Assembly (NCBI GenBank): GCA_963697695.1
Contig: OY969094.1
Span: forward strand, 2,046,001-2,110,000
Direction: 5' to 3'
Length of the DNA: 64,000 nucleotides
Origin: VRUE01 sp963697695
GTDB taxonomy: Bacteria > Actinomycetota > Thermoleophilia > Solirubrobacterales > 70-9
Positions 8,526 through 18,000 of the stretch are shown one piece after another. Position 1 is the first letter of the stretch. Each line of letters begins with the position of its first letter. The notes under the pieces are model-generated. The model was given only the letters and a program-made list of their open reading frames with translations. It was not told the DNA's origin and did not search any database. Made by a program: the position numbers and the translations under genes.

Positions 8526-9242
8526 TCAGTACTTGGTGGCCGCGCGCTCCAGCGTCTCGCGCAGGTTCTCCCCCCGCAGCGGCCCCTCGTGCCCGGCGCA
8601 GACGAGCGCCGGTTCCAGCGCGGCCAGCTTTCTCACCGACTCCTTTGCCTTGGCGTGATCCCATGCCCAGGCGGGATGGGGAACGCTCGCCTCGCCCTCG
8701 GGAAGCGGCCGCAGCCGCGCCGAGTCGGCGAAGTAGACGACGTCGCTGACGATCGCCACGCGGTCGCTCTCGCGCCAGAGGCCGATCAGCCCCGGTGCGT
8801 GGCCGGGCAGGTGGACGACGCGGAAGCCCGCCACCTCGTCGCCCTCCTCGACCGTTCCCACGATCTTCACCGGGCCGCCGTCCCAGCGCGGCAGGAGCAC
8901 CCGATAGAGCCAGCGGACGGGCACGATCGGCAGCTGCGAGAGGTCCATATAGGGGGCGAATGAGGCGTCGCTTTCCGCATCGGCGACCTCGTCGGGATGG
9001 CAGTGCACCGGGACGCCCATCGAGGGGGCCGTTCCCCGGTGATCGGCGTGGGCATGGCCGAGCACGATGCGCTTCAGCCCGCCGAGCTGCTGCGCCGCCG
9101 CCTTCGCCGGCTTCACCATCGCCTTGGTGCCCGCGTCGAACTGCACCACGCCCCCTTCGTCCTCGAGGAAGTAGATGTTCATCGACTTGCGCAGGTCCCC
9201 ACGCAACAGCCAGACACCCTCCGCGATCTGCTCCAAGCTCAT
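8526..9242 (-). CDS. MBL-fold metallo-hydrolase
   Basis: The 238-residue protein has the metallo-beta-lactamase fold signature HAHADH (motif 2), LPGHAPG (motif 3), VSDVVYF (bridging Asp) and CAGHEGP (last His). These residues bind two metal ions and hydrolyse ester, thioester or phosphodiester bonds; the substrate is not evident. The start at 9242 (MSLEQIAEGVW) is chosen because it begins directly with the first beta strand. The longer frame to 9389 runs through the divergent small gene. A TAGACT hexamer at 9259 to 9254 on the minus strand would give a very short leader. Confidence 0.8.
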   Translation of the reverse strand: MSLEQIAEGVWLLRGDLRKSMNIYFLEDEGGVVQFDAGTKAMVKPAKAAAQQLGGLKRIVLGHAHADHRGTAPSMGVPVHCHPDEVADAESDASFAPYMDLSQLPIVPVRWLYRVLLPRWDGGPVKIVGTVEEGDEVAGFRVVHLPGHAPGLIGLWRESDRVAIVSDVVYFADSARLRPLPEGEASVPHPAWAWDHAKAKESVRKLAALEPALVCAGHEGPLRGENLRETLERAATKY

Positions 9243-9285
9243 CCCGGTAGACGAGTCTAGGGGACCACCTCTTAGGCTTCGGCTC

Positions 9286-9435
9286 ATGCCGATGCTGTGG
9301 AAAGTGGGAATGGTGGTGTTGATCGTTTGCCTGCTCGCCTCAATGGCGATCGCGATCGTCCGCCTCTCGACCACGCCGACCGAAATCATCGGCGACGGCT
9401 ACCAGGGTCTCCCCGCCCGCCAGGCGCAGCGTTAG
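9286..9435 (+). CDS. Small single-pass membrane protein
   Basis: This 49-residue frame encodes a short N-terminus, one strongly hydrophobic helix (about residues 6-26) and a short hydrophilic tail. TAGGCT at 9273-9278 ends 8 nt before the ATG, the same spacing and hexamer as at the acyl-CoA dehydrogenase gene, which supports it as a real leaderless gene. No family is recognised. It precedes the universal stress protein gene by 39 bp and could be co-transcribed with it. Confidence 0.5.
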   Translation: MPMLWKVGMVVLIVCLLASMAIAIVRLSTTPTEIIGDGYQGLPARQAQR

Positions 9436-9474
9436 TATCAGCCGCGTTCAGCGACTCGAGCAGAGGAGACGGCC

Positions 9475-9918
9475 GTGTTCACTCGCATCGTGGTTGGGAC
9501 CGACGGATCGGAGACCGCGGCTGAGGCTGTCCGCCAGGCTGTCGATCTGGCCAAGCTGGCCGGCGCGCAGCTCAGCATCGTCAGCGCCTACGAGCCGGTT
9601 TCCAAGCGGCGTGTCGAGGCGGAGAAGCTCGATGCTCCAGCCGATGTCCAGTACGGGATCGGCCCGCGCGAGGACGTCAACATCGTTCTCGATTCAGCCG
9701 CCGCCGAGGCGAAGAAGCAGGGGGTGGAGGTGCAGACCCACCCGGTCGAGGCCGATCCCGCGGAGGCGATTCTCAACGTCGCCGAAGAGACCAAGGCCGA
9801 CCTGATCGTCGTCGGCAACAAAGGAATGACCGGGGCGCGTCGCTTCCTCCTCGGCAGCGTTCCCAACAACGTCTCCCATCACGCTCCCTGCAGCGTGATC
9901 ATCGTCCGCACGACCTAG
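9475..9918 (+). CDS. Universal stress protein (UspA family), ATP-binding type
   Basis: The 147-residue protein starts with RIVVGTDGSETA, the usual first strand and Asp of USP domains. It ends with GNKGMTGARRFLLGSV, the G-2x-G-9x-G-S ATP-binding motif, followed by a final hydrophobic strand. Length and motifs fit a single-domain, nucleotide-binding UspA cytoplasmic dimer. The GTG start is preceded by the purine-rich AGAGGAGA at a normal distance, so unlike many genes here it has a Shine-Dalgarno leader. Confidence 0.9.
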   Translation: MFTRIVVGTDGSETAAEAVRQAVDLAKLAGAQLSIVSAYEPVSKRRVEAEKLDAPADVQYGIGPREDVNIVLDSAAAEAKKQGVEVQTHPVEADPAEAILNVAEETKADLIVVGNKGMTGARRFLLGSVPNNVSHHAPCSVIIVRTT

Positions 9919-9928
9919 CGGCTGCCGG

Positions 9929-11275
9929 CTATCCGGTGACGATGGTCGGGTCGGTTGCCCGGCCGGCGTCGATCAAGCCGGCGCCCTGACGCGTCGGCGG
10001 CAGCCCCAGGCTGCGTGCCGTCTGGGCCAGGCGCTGTGCCACCGCCGTGACCAGGGCGGGCCCTTTCACCTTGCCCGTCAATCTGCTTGCGAGGACCATC
10101 GCTGCGACCGCCGACACGTGGGAGGCGGCCATCGAGGTGCCGACGTAGCTGCTGGGCTCGCCGAAGCGCCGCGTGCTGCCCGCCTTCAGCGTCACTTGGT
10201 AGACCGGACTGGCGGAGACCGACGGGCAGCCGGGTTCGGCCGTGCCCCCGCCGGGCGCGAGCAGGTCGACTCCTTCGCCGCTCAAGGAGTAGCTGCCCAG
10301 GCAGCCTCCCTCGGTGGTTCCACCGACGCCGATCGTGTGGGCGCTGGTCGCGGGCGGGGCGACGCAGGCCTCCGAGCCGAGGTTGCCTACAGAGGCGACT
10401 GCGACCACGCCCTTGCGGTAGGCCGCGCGCAGCGCTTCGTCGACCACCGGCACCCGCCGTTCGCAGCCGAAGTTGAAGCTCATGTTGATCACGTCGGCGC
10501 CGTGGCCGACCGCGAAGCGAATGCCCTTGGCGATCTCGTCGGCGCGCCCGCGCCCGAATTTGTCGAGGACCCGGATCGGCATCAGCTTGGCCCGGTAGGC
10601 GAGCCCGGTCAGCCCGATGCCGTTGTTGGTCTTCTCGCCGATCGTCCCCGCGACATGGGTGCCGTGACCGTTTTCGTCGAGCGGCAGCGGGTCGTCGTCG
10701 ACGAAGTCGTGACCTTTGGCGAATTGGCCCGCGGTGAAGTCCGGGCTCGCCTTGAAGCGCTTGCCCTCAGAGCGGTAGGCGACCCCCGTGTCGAGGACCG
10801 CGACCGTGATTCCCTTCGCGCCGGGCCGCTTCAGCGCCGCCAGGTTCTCCCAGGCCGCAGGGGCGTCGATGCCCCCAGGGGAGGCCGGCAGCTCCGGCGT
10901 GCCGGGTCCCTCCCAAGGTAGGAAGTTCCACTGCTTGGCGACCCAGCCGCCGGGGGTGAGGGGGCTGGTCAGCGGCCCGGGATCGTTGGGGATCCTGATC
11001 TGTTCCGCCGGGGTCACCGAGGCGACGGCGATGTGGTTCAGGGTGGCGTAGGTGACCCGGGGGCTGCGGCGCAGCGCCATCGCCGCCTCTTTTACGCCCG
11101 TTCCCGGCGACAGCTCCAACGCCCGCCCGTGCCGCTCGCCGTCGAACTTGACGACGAGCTGGTGCGGGACGAATCCGTGCGCCGGCCCGAGTGCGGCCGC
11201 GCCGCTGGCGGGAGCAGCGATCGGGAGCCCCGCGAGCAGGGCCACGGCGACAGCGGTCGGAAAGGGTCGATTCAT
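9929..11275 (-). CDS. Secreted subtilisin-like serine protease (S8 family)
   Basis: The protein has 448 residues. A signal peptide covers about residues 1-28 (basic start, hydrophobic core, ASGAAA end). A propeptide-like region of about 100 residues follows. The catalytic triad motifs are present in order: VAVLDTGVAY (Asp), NGHGTHVAGT (His) and GTSMAASHVSA (Ser), plus the oxyanion Asn region ASVGN. It is expected to act outside the cell as an endopeptidase. It converges on the universal stress protein gene with only 10 bp between them. Confidence 0.9.
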   Translation of the reverse strand: MNRPFPTAVAVALLAGLPIAAPASGAAALGPAHGFVPHQLVVKFDGERHGRALELSPGTGVKEAAMALRRSPRVTYATLNHIAVASVTPAEQIRIPNDPGPLTSPLTPGGWVAKQWNFLPWEGPGTPELPASPGGIDAPAAWENLAALKRPGAKGITVAVLDTGVAYRSEGKRFKASPDFTAGQFAKGHDFVDDDPLPLDENGHGTHVAGTIGEKTNNGIGLTGLAYRAKLMPIRVLDKFGRGRADEIAKGIRFAVGHGADVINMSFNFGCERRVPVVDEALRAAYRKGVVAVASVGNLGSEACVAPPATSAHTIGVGGTTEGGCLGSYSLSGEGVDLLAPGGGTAEPGCPSVSASPVYQVTLKAGSTRRFGEPSSYVGTSMAASHVSAVAAMVLASRLTGKVKGPALVTAVAQRLAQTARSLGLPPTRQGAGLIDAGRATDPTIVTG

Positions 11276-11369
11276 CTGGCTTGGGCTCGCGGAATTCCCT
11301 GCATTCGAGCGAGCAACTACCTAACACCGGCTCGCCACGGAAGTTGTTGGTCACACATACTCTCGGAGC

Positions 11370-11837
11370 ATGAACGGCGATGCCTTCAGCTCGCAAGACG
11401 AGCGCCTGATGGCGCTGGCGATCGAGCGGGCGCGCGAGGCTGAGGCTCATGGCGACGTCCCGATCGGCGCGGTCATCGCTCGCGAGGGCGAGCCGATCGC
11501 CAGCGCCGGCAACGAGCGCGAGCTGCGCGCGGACCCCACCGCCCATGCCGAGATCCTCGCGATCCGTGCTGCCGCCGAGGCATTGGGAGGCTGGCGGTTG
11601 CCGGGCACGACCCTCTACGTCACCCTCGAGCCCTGTGCGATGTGCGCCGGGGCGATCGTCCTCGCGCGCATCCCCGAGGTCGTCTTCGGCACCGCCGACC
11701 CCAAGGCCGGCGCCGCCGGCAGCGTTCTCGACGTTCTCGCCGAGCCTGCTCTCAACCACCGCCCGGCAGTGCGCAGCGGCCTGCTCGGGGACGAGTGCGC
11801 TGCCCTGCTCACCGACTTCTTCGCCTCCCGCCGCTGA
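11370..11837 (+). CDS. tadA: tRNA-specific adenosine deaminase TadA
   Basis: This 155-residue protein has the cytidine/deoxycytidylate deaminase zinc site HAEILAIR (His and catalytic Glu) and PCAMCAGA (two Cys). An N-terminal helix contains ALAIERAREAEA, and a DVPIGAV strand precedes the site. This is the typical TadA layout; the enzyme converts A34 to inosine in tRNA-Arg(ACG). TACTCT at 11358-11363 ends 7 nt before the ATG, and no Shine-Dalgarno sequence is present, so the gene looks leaderless. Confidence 0.88.
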   Translation: MNGDAFSSQDERLMALAIERAREAEAHGDVPIGAVIAREGEPIASAGNERELRADPTAHAEILAIRAAAEALGGWRLPGTTLYVTLEPCAMCAGAIVLARIPEVVFGTADPKAGAAGSVLDVLAEPALNHRPAVRSGLLGDECAALLTDFFASRR

Positions 11838-11940
11838 GGCGGAGGGGAGAGTTTCTTCGATAACAGGCTTTGCGGGAGGTGCATTTCCTCGCCCTTCCAG
11901 CAGTGCGGCACCTTCCACTAGCGGTGCTACACTTATACGT

Positions 11941-12195
11941 ATGCCCACCAACAAGCCCCGCTACACCGTGACCGACACCGGCACGCTGAGCGAGTTGCTC
12001 GACGTGGCACAGGGGTATTGGCCTGAGGAGAGGGATCGCAAGAGGCTTCTGTTGCGGCTTGCAGAGGCCGGCGGCGAGTCCATCGCAAATGCGGCGGCTG
12101 ATCGCCGCGCCGCTGTCGTGGACACCGCGGGAGCGCTCACCGGCGTCTACAGGCCTGACGAGCTGAAGCGGCTGCGGGAAGATTGGCCGGAGTGA
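11941..12195 (+). CDS. Putative antitoxin of a VapBC-like pair
   Basis: This 84-residue protein is mostly helical and charged. It overlaps the downstream PIN-domain gene by 13 bp, the classic arrangement of antitoxin then toxin. No DNA-binding motif is obvious. The assignment rests on gene order, size and coupling. TACACT at 11928-11933 ends 8 nt before the ATG, so the transcript is probably leaderless. Confidence 0.6.
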   Translation: MPTNKPRYTVTDTGTLSELLDVAQGYWPEERDRKRLLLRLAEAGGESIANAAADRRAAVVDTAGALTGVYRPDELKRLREDWPE

Positions 12196-12572
12196 TCGTC
12201 CTTGACGCGAGTGTGCTGATCGGCCATCTCGACGGCGGCGATCCGCACCATGAGCGAGCTCGCGATCTGCTCGAGGCAAGCGCTACGTCGCCCTTGGCCG
12301 CCAGCTCGATCAGCATCGCTGAGACCCTGGTCGCGCCAGCGCGAGCAGGACGCCTCGACGTCGCTCGCGACGCGCTCGAGCAGATCGGCATCGAAGAGCT
12401 GCGCCTTGGCGCCGACGCCCCGACCAGACTTGCGCAGCTGCGAGCCGACACCGGTTGCAGGCTCCCCGACTGTTGCGTGCTGCTTGCAGCTCAGGACAAC
12501 GAGGGAACAGTGGCCAGCTTCGACGCCGAGTTGGTTCGGGCAGCTCGAACGCTGGGGCTCGAGGCGGTCTGA
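12183..12572 (+). CDS. PIN-domain ribonuclease toxin (VapC-like)
   Basis: The 129-residue protein shows the PIN-domain acidic constellation: VLDASVLIGHLD near the N-terminus, SIAET in the middle, LPDCCVLLAA and SFDAEL towards the C-terminus. These Asp/Glu residues coordinate Mg2+ for RNA cleavage. The start is either TTG 12183 or GTG 12192; both overlap the antitoxin gene, so translation is coupled. VapC toxins cut tRNA or rRNA and are neutralised by the cognate antitoxin. Confidence 0.8.
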   Translation: MAGVIVLDASVLIGHLDGGDPHHERARDLLEASATSPLAASSISIAETLVAPARAGRLDVARDALEQIGIEELRLGADAPTRLAQLRADTGCRLPDCCVLLAAQDNEGTVASFDAELVRAARTLGLEAV

Positions 12573-12575
12573 GAA

Positions 12576-12665
12576 CGGAGAGGGTGGGATTCGAACCCAC
12601 GAGGCGGGTTAACCCCGCCCACGCGATTTCCAGTCGCGCTCCTTAAGCCACTCGGACACCTCTCC
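12576..12665 (-). tRNA. tRNA-Ser (anticodon GGA)
   Basis: Read on the minus strand this forms a complete class II tRNA. The 7-bp acceptor stem is GGAGAGG with CCTCTCC. The anticodon loop CTGGAAA gives anticodon GGA, and a long variable arm (GGGCGGGGTTAACCCGCC region) is typical of Ser. The T-arm has GGTTCGAATCC, and the discriminator is G. CCA is not encoded. Its 5' end overlaps the 3' end of the glycosyltransferase gene by 23 nt on the same strand. Confidence 0.95.
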
Positions 12666-14610
12666 GGGTACTGCCCAAGGGTATTGATTCGGCAGAGGTC
12701 GGCTCTGGCAGTGGCACGACGATCGCCTCACTTTCGGACACGGGCGGGGCCGTTGCCGGGCGATGGCCGCGCAGGCGCTCGTGGCTGCAGACCACGTAGC
12801 ACCACTCCATCAGGCGCATCCGCGATGCCGGGTCGATTTCGACGATCGTCGCTCCGACCAGATGCTTGCTCTCCACCTCTCGGCAGGAACGGACTTCGAC
12901 CTGGGCGGCGACCTCGTGCGTCTCGCCGGCCGCGTCGTGGAGTTCGAGCAGGACCGCCGGCCTGGCGCCGATCTCCAGCGGTGCCTCGAGAACGAGGCCG
13001 ACGCCGGCCGCGCTGGCGTCGATCAGCCGGCCGGTGACGTGCCCGTCCTCGGAGAAGCAGTGGGCGGGGGCATCTCCCTCGAAGCGGTAGATCAACCGGC
13101 GTTGCTGGCGGCGGCCGACCGCGAGCAGGGTGCGGAGGACGCGGCGCAGCTCGAACAGCCCCAGCAGCGGGACGATCACGGCGGCGATGCCCGGCAGGTC
13201 GGGAAGCGGACCGACGCCGGCCAGGTCGAGCAGGCGCAGGAGCGTGCCGCCGGCAAGCAGAACGGCGCAGACGAGGACCAGGTGCAGCTTGCGCACCGCG
13301 TCGAGGCCGCCGCCGTCGGCTCCCTGCTTCGGCGTCACCTTGAAGGCAGTGCGGCCGGGGCGGACGATGCAGCGCAGCGCCCGCGTGTAGATCTCCATCG
13401 TCAGCATCTCGTAGTGAGCGGTCTCGCCGATCTTCATGTAGCCGCGGGCAAGGGCCGAGCCGGCGCCGAGGTTCAGCACCAGATAGGGCAGCCAGAGCGC
13501 CGCCAGCGCCACGACGCTGATCTTCATCGGCAGCTCGCCGGTCCACAGCACCAGGGCCAGGGTCAGCAGCAGGAGCAGCCGCATCGGCGGGGCCAGGTAG
13601 GCGGCGAGGCTGGCGAAGTAGGAGAGGCGCTGCAGGGGGCGCAGCTCGCGGGCGCGCAGGGGGGACTCGGGCAGGGTGAAGACGGCGAGGTTGCCGCGGG
13701 CCCAGCGGTCGCGCTGCAGCAGGTAGCCGTCGAGGTCGTGCGGCGCCAGACCCTGGACCAGGACCTCGTCGTGATAGCGGCTCTGCCAGCCGTGGCGCTG
13801 AAGGCGGATCGTCGTGTGGAAGTCCTCGGCGATCGTCTCGGTGGCGACGCCGCCGATCTCGAGCAGGGCCCCACGGTGGATCAGCGCCGCCGAGCCGCAC
13901 CAGTAGGCGGCGCCGTGGCGGTCCTTGCCCGGGCAGACGACGCGGTAGAAGAGCGACTGCTCGTGACGGCCGACCACGTAGTGCTGGACCGAGTCGTGGT
14001 TGAAGAAGTCATGCGGGCTCTGCACGAGAGCCATGCGCTCGTCGTCGAAGTAACCGACCATTGCCTCTAGCGCGTCGGGCATCGGCACGTGGTCGGCGTC
14101 GAGCATCAGCACCAGCTCGCCCTCGGTGCGCGGCAGCGCCGCATTGATGTTGCCGGCCTTGGCGTGGGAGTTGTCAGGGCGGGTGAGGTACTCGGCGCCG
14201 GCCAACTCGGCCAGCTCCTTCATCTCCTTTCGCCGCCCGTCGTCGAGCAGGTAGGTGGTGTGCGGGTAGGTGAGCGCGCGGCAGCCGGCCAGAGTTGCGG
14301 CCACCACCTCGTAGGCCTCGTCGTAGGTGCAGACGTAGACGTCGACCTTGCGCCCCGGCGTCGGCCGCAGGCGCACCGCCGGCGGGTTCGACCAAGAGAA
14401 CCAGGCCAGCGTCCCCAGCGCCCAGAGCCCGTAGATCTCGGTCACCAGCAGCATCCCGAAGGCGATCGGGCTCGCTCCTTCGGAGCTCCAGCCGATCCGC
14501 CAGGTCAGGTAGCCGAGCCCCCAGAGCAGCGCCCCGATTGCGAGCCCGCGCAGCAGCCACTGGTGGCGATCGAAGAACCGCCCCACCCGGGTTTGCTCGC
14601 TGCCTTGCAC
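12643..14610 (-). CDS. Membrane glycosyltransferase (cellulose-synthase-like) with PilZ-like C-terminus
   Basis: Domains in order are an N-terminal membrane pair, a GT2 catalytic domain, a membrane block and a C-terminal PilZ-like domain. The GT2 motifs are LDDG, DAD, TIAED (the TED motif) and QRDRWARGN (Q..RW), which define processive beta-glycan synthases such as BcsA. The C-terminal part has DASAAGVGL, matching the [DN]-x-S-x-x-G PilZ motif, but the RxxxR element is poorly conserved, so c-di-GMP binding is uncertain. The frame extends upstream through an antisense tRNA, so the real start must lie at or below 14610; GTG 14610 or GTG 14586 are candidates. The stop lies inside the downstream tRNA-Ser gene. 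Confidence 0.82.
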   Translation of the reverse strand: MQGSEQTRVGRFFDRHQWLLRGLAIGALLWGLGYLTWRIGWSSEGASPIAFGMLLVTEIYGLWALGTLAWFSWSNPPAVRLRPTPGRKVDVYVCTYDEAYEVVAATLAGCRALTYPHTTYLLDDGRRKEMKELAELAGAEYLTRPDNSHAKAGNINAALPRTEGELVLMLDADHVPMPDALEAMVGYFDDERMALVQSPHDFFNHDSVQHYVVGRHEQSLFYRVVCPGKDRHGAAYWCGSAALIHRGALLEIGGVATETIAEDFHTTIRLQRHGWQSRYHDEVLVQGLAPHDLDGYLLQRDRWARGNLAVFTLPESPLRARELRPLQRLSYFASLAAYLAPPMRLLLLLTLALVLWTGELPMKISVVALAALWLPYLVLNLGAGSALARGYMKIGETAHYEMLTMEIYTRALRCIVRPGRTAFKVTPKQGADGGGLDAVRKLHLVLVCAVLLAGGTLLRLLDLAGVGPLPDLPGIAAVIVPLLGLFELRRVLRTLLAVGRRQQRRLIYRFEGDAPAHCFSEDGHVTGRLIDASAAGVGLVLEAPLEIGARPAVLLELHDAAGETHEVAAQVEVRSCREVESKHLVGATIVEIDPASRMRLMEWCYVVCSHERLRGHRPATAPPVSESEAIVVPLPEPTSAESIPLGSTRRGVRVA

Positions 14611-14694
14611 CCCCGCTGCATCGGCGCATCCGGCTCCAGCCTTGAGCTTCGCCGCATTTCGTCCGTCCCTAGAATCAGCCCCTGGCTGTGCCCC

Positions 14695-14781
14695 GGAGGG
14701 GTGCCGGAGTGGTTGAACGGGGCAGTCTCGAAAACTGTTGGCGTCGCAAGGCGCTCGTGGGTTCGAATCCCACCCCCTCCG
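14695..14781 (+). tRNA. tRNA-Ser (anticodon CGA)
   Basis: The acceptor stem is GGAGGGG paired with CCCCTCC, with discriminator G at 14781. The anticodon arm CAGTCTCGAAAACTG gives anticodon CGA. A long variable arm (TTGGCGTCGCAAGGCGCTC region) and the T-arm GGTTCGAATCC complete a class II tRNA-Ser. CCA is not encoded. Confidence 0.95.
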
Positions 14782-14915
14782 TTTCCTCGCCCAGCATTGG
14801 TGCGCTCTCCTGAGGCGCCGCTCGAAGGACAGAGCGGCTGCGTCCGGAGACGCCGGTTCTCCAGGCTCAACCGCGCCTGCTACGCACCGCTGCCTGCGTA
14901 TACCACCCCCGTTCC

Positions 14916-14945
14916 TTGACAAAGCCGAACTCGTATGTTTATCCT
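14916..14945 (+). promoter_or_regulatory. Sigma-70-type promoter upstream of the propeller-protein gene
   Basis: TTGACA at 14916-14921 and TATCCT at 14940-14945 are separated by 18 bp, close to the housekeeping consensus. Predicted transcription starts near 14952, leaving a leader of about 135 nt before the GTG at 15088. The start of that leader can fold, pairing CCTGT with ACAGG over about 40 nt. The rest of the 14782-15087 gap holds nothing else I recognise. Confidence 0.6.
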
Positions 14946-15087
14946 GTGCCTGTCGCTAAAGGAACGCGAGTGTCAGTACAGGGAACTCACTCGTTTTCTA
15001 GCGACGAAGCACAGGGAAAACGGAGCCCACGGGGGCCGCCAAGGGAAGCGGTCGGCAGAGGGGCTCACGGGACAAGGAGAGAGCTAC

Positions 15088-18000
15088 GTGAGACGCCAAG
15101 CGAAGGCCATCGTCGCTGCATCGGCATTGCTGCTGACCCTCGCCTTGGGAGTCACGTTGGCGGGAGCGGTGGCTCCCGTAGTGACGATCGACCCGGCCTC
15201 CTCGGTCTCCTACACCTCCGCCCATGTGTCGGGCACTGTCGACCCCCAAGACCAGGAAACCTATTTCTACTTCCAGTACTCCAAAGACCCGGTCAACGAA
15301 GGCTGGAGCTCAGGCGCCTTCCAGGGCCCGATCGCCCCGGGAGCGGGGGTGCAGAACGTCTCTGAGGATCTGGGCGGTCTGACGCCAGGAGCCGAATACG
15401 AGGTTCGCCTTGTTGCCGAAAACTTCGCCGATCCCGCACAGACGACCTCGGCCGAGCCCAATCCAATCTTCACCACCGACCCAGTCGGAGCGCCAACCGT
15501 CTCGATCGACCCGGTCACGACCTTCACCGGGACCAGCGCTCACTTCTCGGGATCGATCAACCCCAATGCGCCTGGTGGCAACCCATCGGCCTTCGATGTC
15601 AATTGGCACTTCGAGTGCGCGCCTGCCTGCCCGGGCTCGTTGAGCGGACAGGTCTCGGCCGACAGCTCGAGCCACGTGGTCGAGGCCGACGTCACGGGCC
15701 TCGAACCCAACACCGACCACGAAGTGACGCTGGTCGCCTCCAACGCTGGAGGGCAGGTCGGCGATGGGCCCGAAAGCTTCAAAACGGAGGGGATGGCTCC
15801 GGTGGTGCAGACGCTCTACGCGGGTGAACTGGATACCAGCGAAGCGACTCTCGCCGCCAGCATCAACCCGAGGAATTCTCCGGCCGCCTATCAATTCGAA
15901 TGGGGCACGAACGCCGGCTACGGCCACGTGGTTCCTGCCGCACCTGTCTCTCTCGGGACTGAAGACAACGCCTTTCACGTCGTTACCGCTCAGCTGAGTG
16001 GACTGGAGCCGGGCACGCCGTACCACTTTCGCGCCGTGGCCACGAACAGCGATACCTCCGAAACAATTCATGGCATCGACCGTACTTTCACCACGCTAGC
16101 GGCCGACAGTGTAACTGGCCCGGGACTGCCCGATGGACGAGTCTACGAGAAGGTTTCGCCTGTTCAGAAGAACGGCGGAGACATAGACAGGGGAAGTGGT
16201 ACGAGCCTGACCTCTGGCCGAATGGCGCAGGTATCTTTCGATGGAAAGACAGTCGCCTTTGCTTCCAAAGTCAATTTCGGGGGAAGCGGTGCACCCTCGT
16301 ACTCCCAATACATAAGCACGCGTCATTCGGATGGTTGGTCAACGAGGGGCATCTCACCGCGCACCGAGCCCGATCCTCAATTTCCATCCGAAGTCTCGAA
16401 GTACATCTGGCTTTCAGACGATCTTTCGAGTGGCGTCGTCAGGGTCCCCCACACTGCGCTGAATCCCGGCGACCCCGGTAACGATCTCGATCTCTACCTT
16501 TGGACCGGTGACGACGATGCCTTCAGCCGGATCACGGTGCCGCTGGTCCCCTTGGCACCGGGAGCACTCACCAAATCTTTCCTCCCAATGTATGACGCTT
16601 CCGCTGATGGACGCCAGATCGTCTTCGGCTCAACTGTTCCCCTTGCCCCTGGGCCCGTGGAAGCAGGGGTCTACGAGTGGGCAGAAGGAGAGCTTCGCAA
16701 TGTGGGAATTCTGCCCGATGGCACCCCGGCAGAGTATTCGGCAATGGGGAATGGGACCGCGGCAACCGTATCCACACACGCTGGAGACAACGTCATATCC
16801 GACGACGGGTCTCGGATCTTTTTCAGCACCCGAGACGGGTTCAGCGGCCAGCAACAGATGCTGGCGGTGCGTGAGGAGGGCGCGACGACACGGGAGATTG
16901 CCGGAAATCCTGGCAACAAACCTCCCGTGTTCCAAGCGGCCAAGCCATCCGACGGCTCGATTGCCTTCTTCACCTCATCTGCACATCTGACGCCAGACGC
17001 AACAGGAGATACGGCCGATTGTGGCGCCCCAGGCGTTCAGGTCAGTGGGTGTCCCGATCTCTTCCGGTGGAGCGCGAATGCCGCGCCTGGAAATGACCTC
17101 ACAGATCTCACTACCGCCGATCCAAACGGCGGGGGTGTGTTGGGCGTGCTTGGGATCAGCGACGACGCAACGACGGTTTACTTTGCTGCTACCGGGAACC
17201 TGGCACCGGGTGCCGTCCGGGGTATTCCCAATCTCTATCTATGGCGAGAGGGTCAGGGCGTTCGTCATGTGAGCGCTCTGTCTCCGGTGGTTGCCGCCCA
17301 ATTTTATCTCGATGCAGGGCTTTGGAGCGACGCTCTGATGAGCGAGGCCGCCAATGGGGGGAGAGGGACATATGGCAGTCATCCCAGAGTGACTCCCGAT
17401 GGGAGATACATTCTCTTCCAGTCGTTTGCTCGAATAACTGCTTATGACAATGCGGGTTTCAAGCAGCTCTATATCTATGACTCACTGAGAGACGAAGTCC
17501 GGTGCGTGTCATGCAACCCAATGGCTCCTCATTCAGGTGCGGACGCGTATCTGAGCATCCTGATGGACAACGAGCAAGCCCATCAGGGCTTCAGTCCCAA
17601 CAGGCTTCGCCCCAGGAACCTGTCAGATAGCGGGGGTCGGGTATTTTTCGATACCAGAGAGGCCCTTGTTCCCGGGGACACAAACGGCAAAGTCGATGTC
17701 TACAAGTGGGAGGACGGCCGGCTTCACCTAATTTCCAGTGGTGAAAGCGGATCCAATTCGACGTTCATGGGGGCCAGCAGCAACGGTGATGATGTCTTCT
17801 TCGTCACGGCCCAGCCCTTGGTTCGATCGGACCGTGACGTATCTCTCGATGTATATGACGCGCGGGTAGGCGGTGTCGCTGAGCCAGCGCCCCTTCCTGG
17901 GTGTCAGGGTGACGAGTGTCAAGGAACTCCTATGGCCGCACCTGGGTTTGCAAACCCAGGTACCTCCAGCCTGACTGGGCCAGGCAACTCTGCATCTCGA

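Noticed and set aside
9243..9389. N-terminal extension of the MBL-fold gene
   Set aside because: It runs antisense through the small membrane-protein gene; the conserved fold starts at 9242.
14611..14922. N-terminal extension of the glycosyltransferase frame
   Set aside because: It would translate the antisense of tRNA-Ser(CGA) and has no homologous character.
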